Notes: generated from the letters alone by a model not told the origin. 64,000 nt of DNA from Pseudomonas sp. BMS12 (GCF_001592875.1 NZ_LSOF01000014.1:1-64000); one strand, 5' to 3'. Positions 18,038-26,812 are shown, counted from the stretch's first letter. Translations and numbers: made by a program.

Positions 18038-19215
18038 TCCGGCCAGTGCCAGAGCGGCTCGTCGAGCAGGCCCTGGCCCTGGATGGCGGTTTGCCCGAGG
18101 TGCTTGTCGAGAACGATGGAGTTGCATTCCGGGTGCTGTTGCAGCGCGGCGATCAGCCGGCTGGCGTGGGACACCACCCACACCTGGGTATGCCGCGAGG
18201 CCTCGACGATCAGGCGCGCCAGGGCCGGCAGCAGGTCCGGGTGCAGGCTGGTTTCCGGTTCGTTGAGCACCATCAGCGACGGTGGCCGCGGCGTGAGCAG
18301 AGCGGCGACCAGTAGCAGATAGCGCAGGGTGCCGTCGGACAGCTCGGCGGCCGATAGCGGGCGCAGCAGGCCGTCCTGATGGAAGGCCAGGGTGAAGTGG
18401 CCGCCGCTCTGGAAGTCGATACGCAGGCGCGAGCCGGGAAAGGCGTCTTCGATGGCATGGTCGAGTGCCTCCGGATCACCGATCTCGCGGATGGTCTGCA
18501 GGGCGGCAGCCAGATCGCGGCCGTCGTGGTGCAGCACCGGGGTGCGGGTGCCCAGCTGCGGCTGGCGTGCCGGTGCCTGGGCGTCCGTGCGAAAGTGATC
18601 ATAGAAGCGCCAGCGGCGGATCTGCTCGCGCAGGTGGAAGACTTCCGGGCAGTCGGGGGTGTTGCCGATCTGGTCGAACAGGCTGTCAAAACTCGGCAGG
18701 TGCTGGGCCACGACCTGCCAGCTGCGCCCCTCGCGTTGGCGCACCATCGGCCCCTGGCGATCCACCAGCAGGGAGGCCGGGCGATAGCTGGGGCCGGCCC
18801 AGATGCATTCGCGCTTGATCTCCGGGTCCAGGGAGAAGGCGCTGGGCGTGTGGCGATCCTCGCCGGAGTTGGACTCCGGCAGGCCGAAGGCTACGGCGTA
18901 GCCGAAGTCTTCGCCGGCGAAACCCAGGCGCAGACGCATCGCCTCACGGCGCGGGCCGCCCTGCACCGGCACTTCGCCGCTGTGCATGCGCCGGCTGATC
19001 TTCTCCGGCCCGGCCCACAGGGTCGACTCCAGCCCACCCTCGCGGGCCAGGGCATTGACCACTCCGCCGCGCGCCGTCTCGGCCAGCAGGCGCAGGGCCT
19101 TGTACAGGTTGGACTTGCCGCTGCCGTTGGCGCCGGTGATCAGGTTCAGTTGCCCGAGGGGCATCACCAGATTGTTGATGGAGCGGTAGTTGCCAACGGC
19201 GAGGGTGTGCAGCAT
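18034..19215 (-). CDS. AAA-family ATPase of the OLD/RecF-like ABC-ATPase type
   Basis: This is a 393-residue cytoplasmic ATPase related to RecF/SMC/OLD ATPase heads without a TOPRIM domain. The Walker A motif GANGSGKS is at residues 28-35. The signature-like LSDGTLRYL, Walker B LMVLNEPETSLHP and a switch histidine VSHAS lie in the last third. Such stand-alone heads act in DNA repair or defence, but function here is unassigned. The start ATG has AGGAAG upstream, and its first 52 bp overlap the end of the 2H-phosphoesterase gene, so the pair is likely co-translated. Confidence 0.85.
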   Translation of the reverse strand: MLHTLAVGNYRSINNLVMPLGQLNLITGANGSGKSNLYKALRLLAETARGGVVNALAREGGLESTLWAGPEKISRRMHSGEVPVQGGPRREAMRLRLGFAGEDFGYAVAFGLPESNSGEDRHTPSAFSLDPEIKRECIWAGPSYRPASLLVDRQGPMVRQREGRSWQVVAQHLPSFDSLFDQIGNTPDCPEVFHLREQIRRWRFYDHFRTDAQAPARQPQLGTRTPVLHHDGRDLAAALQTIREIGDPEALDHAIEDAFPGSRLRIDFQSGGHFTLAFHQDGLLRPLSAAELSDGTLRYLLLVAALLTPRPPSLMVLNEPETSLHPDLLPALARLIVEASRHTQVWVVSHASRLIAALQQHPECNSIVLDKHLGQTAIQGQGLLDEPLWHWPD

Positions 19216-19865
19216 GGGGAGTCTTCCTGACGGGGTGGATGCAGCGCGACGCGGCTATCGTAGCGCAGTGCGCCCTGCAACTCAGCGGCACGGTAGCTGG
19301 CCAGCTGTAGGGCAGTCACCGGCAGGCTCAGTGCCGGGCAGTCGCGCAGCGCCGCGCTGCGGGCATGCCATTGCTCCGGGCTGATCCGGCGGCGATACAG
19401 ACCCAGCGTCAGGTGCGGCAGGTACGCGGCCTGGCGGATCTCCGGGTGGACTGCCGCCAGTGCCTGGCGCAGGGCAGGGAGGCGTCCCTGTGGGTCTTCC
19501 ACGCGCAGAAAGGGCGCGCTGGCAAAGCTGTCCAGGCCGCCGATGTGCAGCTCGAAGCGCTCCGCGTGCAGGCGCTGCAGGGCTATGCGTTGGGCTTCCA
19601 GCAGGGCCAGCGGAATATCGTCGTCGTGCCCGGCTGCCTGGCAGGGAAAACCGCAGACGAACAGGGTGATATGGGCCTGGCGCTGACCGGCGGGATGCAG
19701 CCAGTCGCCGAGCAGCTCACGGGCGCTGTGCAGGCGCGCGAGGATCGCCGGGCTGGCCACCTCGATGGCCCAGAGTGCGTAGCGTGGGCGCCCGCGATGC
19801 CACTCCGGGTAGTCGCGCTGTGCACTGACCAGACTGTGGCGGTAGCCGTCGAGAGTGCGCTGCAC
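19164..19865 (-). CDS. 2H-superfamily phosphoesterase (2'-5' RNA ligase-like)
   Basis: This is a 233-residue protein with the two His-x-Thr motifs that define the 2H phosphoesterase fold: H65-I-T67 (AHITLFV) and H151-L-T153 (PHLTLGLY). The family cleaves or ligates 2',5' or cyclic nucleotide phosphodiester bonds. The C-terminal 17 residues read through the start of the ATPase gene in another frame. Co-transcription with the ATPase suggests a shared task, possibly in RNA-end or nucleotide metabolism. The role is inferred. Confidence 0.75.
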   Translation of the reverse strand: MQRTLDGYRHSLVSAQRDYPEWHRGRPRYALWAIEVASPAILARLHSARELLGDWLHPAGQRQAHITLFVCGFPCQAAGHDDDIPLALLEAQRIALQRLHAERFELHIGGLDSFASAPFLRVEDPQGRLPALRQALAAVHPEIRQAAYLPHLTLGLYRRRISPEQWHARSAALRDCPALSLPVTALQLASYRAAELQGALRYDSRVALHPPRQEDSPCCTPSPLATTAPSTIW

Positions 19866-19868
19866 GGA

Positions 19869-20246
19869 TTACGCCGGGCGGCGCCCCCAGTGCAGGGTCA
19901 GCGCCAGGGCGGCCGGATAGCTCAGGTAGTGCAGCAGGAAAATCAGCTGGCCCATGCGCCCAGGTTCATCCTTCAGCCACATCAGGCCCCATATGCCCAG
20001 ATAGAGCAGGCCAAGCACCCCGGCGTAGAGCAAGTTGAGGCCCCAGGCTTCGGCGTGGCGGGGCAGGTGGCCTTCGAGGCGCAGGAACAGCCAGCGCAAA
20101 CCCAGGGCGACGGCAACGGCGACCAGCAGGGTGGCGGGGTAGCCACCGAGCTTGAGCAGGCCGCGCACCAGCAGGTTGAGCACGAATACCGCCGCGGCGG
20201 CGCCGAGCGCGTAGTGATGCAGCGGGAAACGCCGGGCCCTGTTCAC
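19869..20246 (-). CDS. Small four-helix membrane protein, function unknown
   Basis: This is a 125-residue protein with four hydrophobic segments (YALGAAAAVFVLNLLV; TLLVAVAVALGLRWLFL; LNLLYAGVLGLLYLGIWGL; LIFLLHYLSYPAALALTL). The GTG start at 20246 forms a GTGA overlap with the stop codon of the SDR gene. The longer upstream frame has out-of-frame composition. Translational coupling to the SDR is the only clue to function. I do not recognise the family. Confidence 0.65.
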   Translation of the reverse strand: MNRARRFPLHHYALGAAAAVFVLNLLVRGLLKLGGYPATLLVAVAVALGLRWLFLRLEGHLPRHAEAWGLNLLYAGVLGLLYLGIWGLMWLKDEPGRMGQLIFLLHYLSYPAALALTLHWGRRPA

Positions 20247-21073
20247 AGGCGCTGGCCGAGGCCGAAGCGTTTGCTCAGAGCCTTGTCCAGCAGGCCCTGC
20301 GGTACCCAGCGCGCCAGCAGCGGCAGGGCCCGACTGCCATTGCCGATACGCAGCAGTGCCGGGCGCTTGGGCTTGCGCACGGCGGCCAGCAGGGTGGCGG
20401 CAAAGTCCTCTGCCGGCGTGGGGTTGTCCTGGGAGGCCTTGGCGCGGGCGCGGATGCCTTCGCGCAGCGGCCACCAGGGCGAGTCCTCGCGGATCAGCTG
20501 TTCGGCCTGGGCACTGGCGCTGTTACCGAAACTGGAGGCAATGGCCCCGGGCTGCACTTCCATGACCTCGATGGCGAAGGGCGCCAGCTCCAGGCGCAGG
20601 GCGTCGCTGAGCGCATGCACCGCCGCTTTGGAGGCGCAGTAGGCGCCGGCAAATGGCGTGACCATGACCCCGGACACGCTGCCGATGTTCACCACCAGGC
20701 CTTTGCTGGCGCGCAGCAGCGGAAAGCAGGCGCGGGTCAGCTCGACCAGGCTGAACACGTTGGTTTCGAACTGCCGGCGCATGGCCTCGGCGCCGCCATC
20801 GAGCAGCGGACCCATGGCACCGTAGCCGGCGTTGTTGATCAGCACATCGAGACGCCCGGCCTCGGCGCTTAAGCGCTCGCTGGCACGGGCGATATCGCTG
20901 GCGTCGTTGACGTCCAGCTTGAGCGCGGTGAATCCGGCGGCGTTCAGACGCTGCAGATCCTCGCCCTTGCGCGCGGCAGCGAACACCCGGTAGCCGGCAG
21001 CCTTGAAGGCATCGGCCAGGGCACGGCCGATGCCACTGGAACAGCCGGTGATCAGGGCTACGGGTTGACTCAT
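20243..21073 (-). CDS. Classical short-chain dehydrogenase/reductase
   Basis: This is a 276-residue NAD(P)-dependent oxidoreductase. The cofactor motif GCSSGIG is at residues 10-16, NNAG near 85, the catalytic Ser in IGSVSG and Tyr/Lys in YCASK. It is similar to retinol/17-beta-hydroxysteroid-like bacterial SDRs. The C-terminal tail (RIGNGSRALPLLARWVPQGL, cut: GNGSRALPLLARWVP) is hydrophobic and may touch the membrane, which fits the membrane protein encoded next in the same unit. The substrate is unknown. Confidence 0.87.
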   Translation of the reverse strand: MSQPVALITGCSSGIGRALADAFKAAGYRVFAAARKGEDLQRLNAAGFTALKLDVNDASDIARASERLSAEAGRLDVLINNAGYGAMGPLLDGGAEAMRRQFETNVFSLVELTRACFPLLRASKGLVVNIGSVSGVMVTPFAGAYCASKAAVHALSDALRLELAPFAIEVMEVQPGAIASSFGNSASAQAEQLIREDSPWWPLREGIRARAKASQDNPTPAEDFAATLLAAVRKPKRPALLRIGNGSRALPLLARWVPQGLLDKALSKRFGLGQRL

Positions 21074-21149
21074 GGAGCGCTCCTTGTCGTGGTTCGTGCG
21101 CCGAGCATAGCTGCCAGCGGCCGTGGCCGAACTGGCTTTGCCGGCCAGA

Positions 21150-21929
21150 TCAGTCTTCCGCGTGGTCGCGCAGGAACACCAGGCTGTCCGGCTTGGACTG
21201 CTCGGCGCTGTAGCGGTAGCCCTGGTAATCGAAGGCCTTGAGTTGCTCGGGGTCGCGGATACGCTCCTTGATCACGTAGCGGGCCATCAGGCCGCGGGCC
21301 TTCTTGGCGTAGAAGCTGATGATCTTGTACTGGTCGTTCTTCAGGTCCTTGAACTCGGTGTCGATGACCCGTGCGTTCAGGGCCTTGCGCTTGACCGCGC
21401 CGAAGTACTCGTTGGAGGCCAGGTTGAGCAGCACGTCATCGCCCTGTTCGGTCAGTGCCTGGTTGAGCCAGCCACTGATGGCGTCGCCCCAGAAGTCATA
21501 GAGATTCTTGCCCCGGGCGTTGGCCAGCTTGGTGCCCATTTCCAGGCGGTAAGGCTGCATCAGATCGAGCGGGCGCAGCACGCCGTAAAGGCCGGAGAGC
21601 ATGCGCAGGTGCTGCTGGGCGAAGTCGAAGTCGGCCTCGGAAAAGTCTTCGGCGGCCAGCCCGGTATACACGTCACCCTTGAAGGCCAGCAGCGCCTGCT
21701 TGGCGTTGGACGGATTGAACGGCCGCTGCCAGCTGCCGTAGCGCGCCACGTTGAGGGCGGCCAGTTTGTCCGACAGATGCATCAGCTCGCCGATCTGCTG
21801 CGGGCTCATCTGCCGCAGCTGGCCGATAAGTTCCTGGGCGTGGTCCAGGTGTTGCGGCTGGGTGAAGTTCGGCGTGGCCGGAGGGGTGTCGTAGTCCAGG
21901 GTCTTGGCGGGGGATATCACCAACAGCAT
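21150..21929 (-). CDS. yaaA: Peroxide stress protein YaaA
   Basis: This is a 259-residue cytoplasmic protein of the YaaA/DUF328 family, which limits free iron and oxidative DNA damage during peroxide stress in E. coli. The whole family profile is visible: [13 protein letters not shown] at the N-terminus, [19 protein letters not shown] in the middle (cut: [17 protein letters not shown]) and [14 protein letters not shown] near the end. The start is set at 21929, where homology begins. It is followed upstream by a 475-bp gap. Confidence 0.93.
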   Translation of the reverse strand: MLLVISPAKTLDYDTPPATPNFTQPQHLDHAQELIGQLRQMSPQQIGELMHLSDKLAALNVARYGSWQRPFNPSNAKQALLAFKGDVYTGLAAEDFSEADFDFAQQHLRMLSGLYGVLRPLDLMQPYRLEMGTKLANARGKNLYDFWGDAISGWLNQALTEQGDDVLLNLASNEYFGAVKRKALNARVIDTEFKDLKNDQYKIISFYAKKARGLMARYVIKERIRDPEQLKAFDYQGYRYSAEQSKPDSLVFLRDHAED

Positions 21930-22404
21930 CGAATGGCTCTCCAGAAAGCGTGGCGCGATTCTAGGCCGGATGGGGGTGGTGACTCTACCTATGGGGGCGA
22001 TTGGTTCTGTCGACACGCGGCAGATGCTGGCTGTTCAGAACACTGATGTGCGCTACAGAGCACGTGGTGCGGGGCTTTCGGCGGAGGCGGTCGAGGCCGA
22101 GAGAAGGAAATCGCCGGGGCGATTCGAGGAGGCCGGACTTCCGACTGTAACGGCGCTTATCCGATGCGCCAAGGGTTATTCGTCGTGCCGATAAAAAAGC
22201 CTCGAAGGGAAGAAAAAAGTCTTTTTTCCGTCATCAGGATTGGGGTATTAACGAAGTCAGACCGCCGAACCCTGCAAATCAGGTGGCGGGCCTCGGCCAT
22301 CACCTTGCAGGCATCCTGTCGACAGTCCCGGCAGGAAGACGGTTCTCCCGCGACGGAGCGTTGTCGCACCGTCGCCGTCTGGCCTCTCGATAAGGTGACC
22401 GAGT
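21930..22404. other. 475-bp intergenic region upstream of the PhoH-family gene
   Basis: This is the longest gap in the window. It contains a 22-bp A/T-rich palindrome (GGAAGAAAAAAG/CTTTTTTCC, 22208-22229) and a possible -10 TATTAA (22246-22251), 16 bp after TTTTCC. The region just before the PhoH start can fold into GC-rich stems (TGTCGACAG at 22317). Short open frames here have no recognisable homology. The gap probably holds the promoter and leader of the downstream gene. Confidence 0.4.
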
Positions 22405-23796
22405 ATGGATGATCACGGACGCACCCGCTCCACCCAGCCTACCCTGTATGTCCTCGACACCAACGTCCTGATCCACGATCCCAACGCGCTGCTGAATTTC
22501 CAGGAACACCACGTCGCCATCCCCATGACCGTGCTGGAGGAGCTGGACAAGCTCAAGACCGGCAAGCACACGGTCGCCGCCGAATGCCGCCAGGCCATCC
22601 GCCTGATCGACCAGATGCTGGGCGAAGCCACGCCGGAGGAGGTGGAGCTGGGCGTGCCTATTCAGCGTGGCAAGAACGAACCCAAGGGCACCCTGTCGAT
22701 TCTCATGAGCAAACGCGCGGAGCCCATCACCTGGCTGCCCGAGCACCTCAACGACAACAAGATCATCAACCAGCTGGTGGAACTGCAGAGCCGGCGCAGC
22801 GGCTCGCCCGTGGTGCTGGTGACCAAGGACATCAACATGCGCCTGAAGGCGCGTGCCTGTGGTATCGCCGCCGAGGACTACCACACTGACCAGCTGGTGG
22901 ACGACGTGTCCCTGCTGTCGCGCGGCTACCACAACATGGACGGCTCGTTCTGGGACCGCGTGAGCAAGGTCGAGACCCGCCAGGGCCATGGCCGTACCTG
23001 GCACCAGGTGCAGCTCACCGACAACCTGCCGGCCGTGCACATCAACGAGTTCATCATCGACGAGCAGGGCTTCGTCGGCTGGGTCAAGGGCATCGAGGGC
23101 AGCACCCTGACCATCCTCGACCTGCACCAGGAGCCATTGCTGCACCAGGAGGCCTGGGGCCTGCGCCCACGTGACGTGTACCAGTCGCTGGCGCTCTATG
23201 CGCTACTCGATCCGGACATCCACCTGGTCAACCTGTCCGGCGCCGCCGGCTCGGGCAAGACCATCCTGGCGCTGGCCGCGGCCATCGAGCAGACCATGGT
23301 CAGCAAGCGCTACCGGCGCATCATCGCCACCCGCAGCGTGCAGGGGCTGGACGAGGACATCGGCTTCCTGCCTGGCACCGAGGCGGAGAAGATGGAGCCC
23401 TGGCTCGGTGCCATCACCGACAACCTGGAGGCCCTGCATTCGGACGACGAGAGCACCCACGGCAGCGTCGACTACATCCTGCAGAAGGTGCCGTTGCAAT
23501 TTAAGTCGCTCAACTACATCCGCGGGCGCAGCTTCCAGCAGAGCCTGATCCTGATCGACGAGTGCCAGAACCTCACCCCGCACCAGATGAAGACCATCAT
23601 CACCCGCGCTGGCAACGGCTCCAAGGTGATCTGCCTGGGCAACCTGGCGCAGATCGATACTCCCTATCTGTCCGCCACCAGCTCCGGCCTGACCTACCTC
23701 ACCGAGCGCTTCAAGGACTTCGAACACGGCGTGCACATCACCCTGCAAGGGGTGCCGCGTTCGCTGCTGGCCGAGTACGCCGAAAGCCACATGTAG
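22405..23796 (+). CDS. PIN-domain PhoH-family ATPase/ribonuclease
   Basis: This 463-residue protein fuses an N-terminal PIN nuclease domain with a C-terminal PhoH (superfamily 1 helicase-like) ATPase, the PhoH2 architecture. PIN acidic residues are in VLDTNVLIHDP (Asp18) and VLEELDKLK. Walker A GAAGSGKT is at about 281-287 and Walker B LILIDECQ has Asp385/Glu386. The segments IATRSVQGLDEDIGFLPG and LGNLAQIDTPYL are typical. Such proteins are proposed to unwind and cut RNA. It is monocistronic with a long leader, and a perfect 9-bp stem lies after the stop. Confidence 0.93.
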   Translation: MDDHGRTRSTQPTLYVLDTNVLIHDPNALLNFQEHHVAIPMTVLEELDKLKTGKHTVAAECRQAIRLIDQMLGEATPEEVELGVPIQRGKNEPKGTLSILMSKRAEPITWLPEHLNDNKIINQLVELQSRRSGSPVVLVTKDINMRLKARACGIAAEDYHTDQLVDDVSLLSRGYHNMDGSFWDRVSKVETRQGHGRTWHQVQLTDNLPAVHINEFIIDEQGFVGWVKGIEGSTLTILDLHQEPLLHQEAWGLRPRDVYQSLALYALLDPDIHLVNLSGAAGSGKTILALAAAIEQTMVSKRYRRIIATRSVQGLDEDIGFLPGTEAEKMEPWLGAITDNLEALHSDDESTHGSVDYILQKVPLQFKSLNYIRGRSFQQSLILIDECQNLTPHQMKTIITRAGNGSKVICLGNLAQIDTPYLSATSSGLTYLTERFKDFEHGVHITLQGVPRSLLAEYAESHM

Positions 23797-23805
23797 TACC
23801 GCTGG

Positions 23806-23827
23806 GCGGGCGGCTGCGGCCGCCCGC
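23806..23827 (+). terminator. Strong stem-loop after the PhoH-family gene
   Basis: A perfect 9-bp stem GCGGGCGGC/GCCGCCCGC with a four-base loop lies 10 bp past the stop codon. There is no T-run, so it may stabilise the mRNA end rather than terminate strictly. Confidence 0.5.
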
Positions 23828-23846
23828 TGCCTATTCACCGACTGAC

Positions 23847-23856
23847 TTGTATACAA
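23847..23856 (+). promoter_or_regulatory. TTGTATACAA palindrome, candidate -10/operator for moaCDE
   Basis: The perfect palindrome TTGTATACAA includes a TATACA hexamer 51 bp before the moaC start. It could be the -10 box, or a GntR-type operator, whose family consensus is of the form TNGTNNNACNA. No convincing -35 is present. Confidence 0.3.
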
Positions 23857-23905
23857 TCGACTCGACGCGTGCCGCCCGAGCGGCACCGACGAGGAGATTT
23901 TCGCA

Positions 23906-24397
23906 GTGTTGACCCATCTCGATTCCCAGGGCCGCGCCAACATGGTCGACGTCACCGACAAGGCGGTGACCTCGCGTGAGGCGGTGGCCGAAGCCCGCGT
24001 ACGCATGCTGCCAGCCACCCTGGCGATGATCGCCGACGGCAGCCACCCCAAGGGTGACGTGTTCGCCGTGGCGCGCATCGCCGGCATCCAGGCGGCGAAG
24101 AAAACGTCCGATCTCATTCCCCTGTGCCACCCACTGATGCTCACCAGCGTCAAGGTTGAGTTGCAGGCCGAAGGCGTGGATTGCGTGCGTATTCAGGCGC
24201 GCTGCAAGCTGGCCGGGCAGACCGGCGTGGAAATGGAAGCGCTGACTGCCGCCAGCGTCGCTGCCCTGACCATCTACGACATGTGCAAGGCGGTGGATCG
24301 CGGCATGACCATCGAGACCGTGCGCCTGCTGGAGAAGTCCGGCGGCAAGAGCGGTAGTTTCAAACTGGAAGACCAAGTGGCAGGGAGCCCGACATGA
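23906..24397 (+). CDS. moaC: Cyclic pyranopterin monophosphate synthase MoaC
   Basis: This 163-residue enzyme of molybdenum cofactor synthesis converts 3',8-cyclo-GTP (made by MoaA) into cyclic pyranopterin monophosphate. Family motifs are [18 protein letters not shown] (cut: MVDVTDK), LIPLCHPL with the active-site His, and [21 protein letters not shown] (cut: [15 protein letters not shown]). Lys of KSGGKSG is at the end. Translation starts at GTG 23906, nine bases after GAGGAG. The stop overlaps the moaD start (ATGA). moaA is not adjacent. Confidence 0.96.
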   Translation: MLTHLDSQGRANMVDVTDKAVTSREAVAEARVRMLPATLAMIADGSHPKGDVFAVARIAGIQAAKKTSDLIPLCHPLMLTSVKVELQAEGVDCVRIQARCKLAGQTGVEMEALTAASVAALTIYDMCKAVDRGMTIETVRLLEKSGGKSGSFKLEDQVAGSPT

Positions 24398-24639
24398 TCC
24401 GCGTACAGTATTTCGCCCGTTACCGAGAGGTGCTGGGCATCGATGGTGAACAGCTGCAGCGCGCTGCGCTGGCGACCCTCGACGAGCTGCGTCAGCACCT
24501 GCTGGCGCGCGGCGGGGTGTGGCAGGTGCTGGCCGAACAGAACCTGATGTGCGCGCGCAACCAGGAGCTGTGCGGCCTGGAAACCGAGCTGGCCGATGGC
24601 GACGAAGTGGCGTTCTTTCCCACGGTCACGGGGGGGTGA
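24394..24639 (+). CDS. moaD: Molybdopterin synthase sulfur carrier subunit MoaD
   Basis: This is an 81-residue ubiquitin-fold sulfur carrier ending in the required Gly-Gly (TVTGG), which is thiocarboxylated and donates sulfur inside MoaE. It overlaps moaC by four bases, and its stop is one base before the moaE start (TGAGATG), so all three are coupled. Confidence 0.95.
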   Translation: MIRVQYFARYREVLGIDGEQLQRAALATLDELRQHLLARGGVWQVLAEQNLMCARNQELCGLETELADGDEVAFFPTVTGG

Positions 24640-24640
24640 G

Positions 24641-25096
24641 ATGACTGTTCGCGTGCAGGTCGAAGCCTTCGATCCGGGTGTTGAGGTCAATGCCCTGCAT
24701 GCCGCCAACCTGGGCATCGGCGCGGTGGTCACCTTTGTCGGCTATGTGCGTGATTACAACGACGGCCAGGACGTGCGCGGCATGTTCCTCGAACACTATC
24801 CGGGTATGACCGAGAAGGCCCTGGAGAAGATCGTCAGCGAAGCCGAGCAGCGCTGGCCGCTGTTGCGCGTGGAGGTGCTGCACCGGGTGGGCCGGCTCGA
24901 ACCGGGCGAGCCGATCGTCTTCGTCGGCACCGCCAGTGCCCACCGTCAGGCGGCGTTCGACGCCTGCAACTTCATCATGGACTACCTGAAAACCCGCGCG
25001 CCCTTCTGGAAAAAGGAAGACACCCCGGACGGGCAGCGCTGGGTGGAAGGGCGCCATAGCGACCAGCAGGCCGTCGAGCGCTGGTCGAAATCCTGA
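24641..25096 (+). CDS. moaE: Molybdopterin synthase catalytic subunit MoaE
   Basis: This 151-residue large subunit of molybdopterin synthase inserts two sulfurs into cPMP to form molybdopterin. Diagnostic segments are GAVVTFVGYVRD, LEHYPGMTEKAL, HRVGRLEPGE and the active-site lysine stretch KTRAPFWKKED. The ATG at 24641 is one base after the moaD stop. The last gene of the moaCDE unit, it is followed by a small stem (CCGCCA/TGGCGG, 25115-25137). Confidence 0.96.
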   Translation: MTVRVQVEAFDPGVEVNALHAANLGIGAVVTFVGYVRDYNDGQDVRGMFLEHYPGMTEKALEKIVSEAEQRWPLLRVEVLHRVGRLEPGEPIVFVGTASAHRQAAFDACNFIMDYLKTRAPFWKKEDTPDGQRWVEGRHSDQQAVERWSKS

Positions 25097-25114
25097 GACT
25101 GGCTACACCCAGAC

Positions 25115-25137
25115 CCGCCACTCGCTCCGATTGGCGG
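25115..25137 (+). terminator. Weak stem-loop after moaE
   Basis: A 6-bp stem CCGCCA/TGGCGG with an 11-base loop is followed by TTGTGAC. This is a possible end of the moaCDE transcript; the T-tract is poor. Confidence 0.3.
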
Positions 25138-25168
25138 TTGTGACAGGCTGTTGACGATATATACATAA

Positions 25169-25194
25169 AAGTCCAACATGGACTTATAAGTATA
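25169..25194 (+). promoter_or_regulatory. Operator-like element shared with the dauB promoter (copy 1)
   Basis: The perfect inverted repeat AAGTCC-N5-GGACTT (25169-25185) continues into TATAAGTATA. By my hand alignment 19 of its 26 bases match the element at 32055-32080 in front of dauB. It lies in the AT-rich gap before an amino-acid-binding protein gene. The obvious candidate binder is the DauR regulator encoded at 29174-29803. Confidence 0.5.
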
Positions 25195-25338
25195 AATCAG
25201 CGGTTTGCCGATCATGCTCACGCTCTTGCGCAATCCCATGCTCTGCTTGCTCCGGCCTAGGCCGGCGGCGCGTTCTTCTGCCCAGCTATTGCTCGCCAAC
25301 CTGCCCACCCTGTGGTGGGCGCATCCGGGAGTCACACC

Positions 25339-26115
25339 ATGAAGAAACTCGCACTGTTGGGCGGTCTCGCCCTGGGCCTGATGGCCTCCAGCCTGTTCGC
25401 CGCCGACAAGCCCCTGCGCCTGGGGATCGAGGCCGCTTACCCACCCTTCGCCTTCAAGCAGGCCGATGGCTCCATCGCCGGTTTCGACGTGGATATCGGC
25501 GTCGCCCTGTGTGCCGAGATGAAGGTCGAGTGCCAGTGGGTCGAGCAGGAATTCGATGGCCTGATCCCCTCGCTCAAGGTGAAGAAGGTCGATGCGGTGC
25601 TGTCGTCCCTGACCATCACCGACGAGCGGCGCAAGTCGGTGGATTTCACCGGCAAGTACTACTACAGCCCCGCGCGCCTGACGATGAAGGAAGGCACCGA
25701 GGTCAGCGCGGACTTCTCCAGCCTCAAGGGCAAGCGCATCGCGGTGCAGCGCTCCACCACCACCGACCGTTTCGCCAGCGAAGTGCTGGCGCCCAAGGGC
25801 GTGGAAGTGGTGCGCTACAGCTCGCAGAACGAGATCTATCTGGATCTGGTCTCCGGCCGCGTCGACGGCACCCTGGCCGATGCGATTCCGGTCGACGAGG
25901 GCTTCCTCAAGACCGAGCAGGGCAAGGGCTTCGCCTTCGTCGGCCCGGCCTTCACCGACCCGCACTACTTCGGCGAGGGCGCCGGCATCGCCGTGCGCAA
26001 GGGCGACCAGGCGCTGCTGGACAAGCTCAACGCCGCCATCGCCGGTATCCGCGCCAGTGGCGAGTACCAGAAGATCCAGGACAAGTACTTCAGCTTCGAT
26101 ATCTACGGCGACTGA
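25339..26115 (+). CDS. ABC transporter periplasmic amino-acid-binding protein (lysine/arginine/ornithine type)
   Basis: This 258-residue secreted binding protein has a signal peptide (MKKLALLGGLALGLMASSLFA). The mature part follows the SBP_bac_3 pattern LRLGIEAAYPPFAFKQADGSIAGFDVDIGVAL (cut: GIEAAYPPFAF; GFDVDIGVAL). It then has FDGLIPSLKVKKVDAVLSSLTIT (cut: FDGLIPSL) and a C-terminal IRASGEYQKIQDKYF (cut: GEYQKIQDKYF). This resembles ArgT/HisJ. No permease or ATPase gene follows, so it must use subunits encoded elsewhere. In P. aeruginosa a similar protein (PA3865, from memory) adjoins dauBAR. The operator-like element upstream supports co-regulation with D-arginine catabolism. Confidence 0.9.
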   Translation: MKKLALLGGLALGLMASSLFAADKPLRLGIEAAYPPFAFKQADGSIAGFDVDIGVALCAEMKVECQWVEQEFDGLIPSLKVKKVDAVLSSLTITDERRKSVDFTGKYYYSPARLTMKEGTEVSADFSSLKGKRIAVQRSTTTDRFASEVLAPKGVEVVRYSSQNEIYLDLVSGRVDGTLADAIPVDEGFLKTEQGKGFAFVGPAFTDPHYFGEGAGIAVRKGDQALLDKLNAAIAGIRASGEYQKIQDKYFSFDIYGD

Positions 26116-26131
26116 GGGCGGGCTGCGCGGC

Positions 26132-26812
26132 TCAGTCCTGCAGCAGGCGCAGCAGTTCGCGCTCGCCGTGTGGGCCGAAGGTGACGACCCGCGATGCCGG
26201 GTCGCGCCTGGCCCAGCCTAGCGTCAGCAGGCGTTGCAGCAACTGCGCGCCCAGTGCGCCACCGAGGTGGTGGCGCCGTTCGCTCCAGTCCAGGCAGCGG
26301 CGGCACAGCTGGCGGCGCTTGTGTTGTGCAGCCTCGATGTCGATATCCAGGGCGCTGAACCACTGTCGACCGCGCTCGGTCAGGTGCAGGGCTGCGGCGC
26401 TTTCCTCGATGCAGCCGCGTTGCACCAACGCTTCGTAGGTCTTTACTCCCAGCTCCCCGGCCAAGTGGTCGTAGCAGACGCGCGCCTTGCGCAGAGCGGG
26501 CTCGCGTGGGCTGGAGCGGACCCGCACGGCGCCGGCGCGAAAGGCCACGCCCATCAGGGCTTCGAGCAGGTGGGCGACATCGGCATCGGCCAGGCGGAAG
26601 TAGCGGTGACGGCCTTGGGCGACCGCGGCGATCAGCCCGGCGTCGAGCAGCTTGGCCAGGTGCGTGCTCATGGTCGACTTGCTCACGCCGGCGAGATCGG
26701 CCAGTTCGGTGGCGGTCAGCGCGCGGTCGGCCATCAGCGCGGTGAGCACCTCGGCACGGGCGTGGTCGCCGATCAGGGCGGCGATGCGGGCGATATTGGG
26801 TCCGTCTTTCAT
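26132..26812 (-). CDS. ArsR-family winged-helix transcriptional regulator
   Basis: This is a 226-residue regulator. An N-terminal ArsR-type winged helix (LIGDHARAEVLTALM, ADLAGVSKSTMSTHLAKLLDAGL) is followed by a longer C-terminal domain with several cysteines (RVCYDHLAG, QLCRRCLDW) that may bind a metal or redox ligand. It is divergent from the NIPSNAP/ABM/monooxygenase genes. A perfect palindrome covers its start codon, indicating autoregulation. The ligand is unknown. Confidence 0.85.
   Translation of the reverse strand: MKDGPNIARIAALIGDHARAEVLTALMADRALTATELADLAGVSKSTMSTHLAKLLDAGLIAAVAQGRHRYFRLADADVAHLLEALMGVAFRAGAVRVRSSPREPALRKARVCYDHLAGELGVKTYEALVQRGCIEESAAALHLTERGRQWFSALDIDIEAAQHKRRQLCRRCLDWSERRHHLGGALGAQLLQRLLTLGWARRDPASRVVTFGPHGERELLRLLQD

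Noticed and set aside
20243..20260. Frameshift or fusion between the SDR and the small membrane protein
   Set aside because: The GTGA overlap is a normal coupled start; both proteins have complete, separate features.
22157..22369. 70-codon minus-strand frame in the longest intergenic gap
   Set aside because: No ribosome-binding site, no signal or domain, and it spans the palindrome and stems that look like leader RNA; too weak to call.
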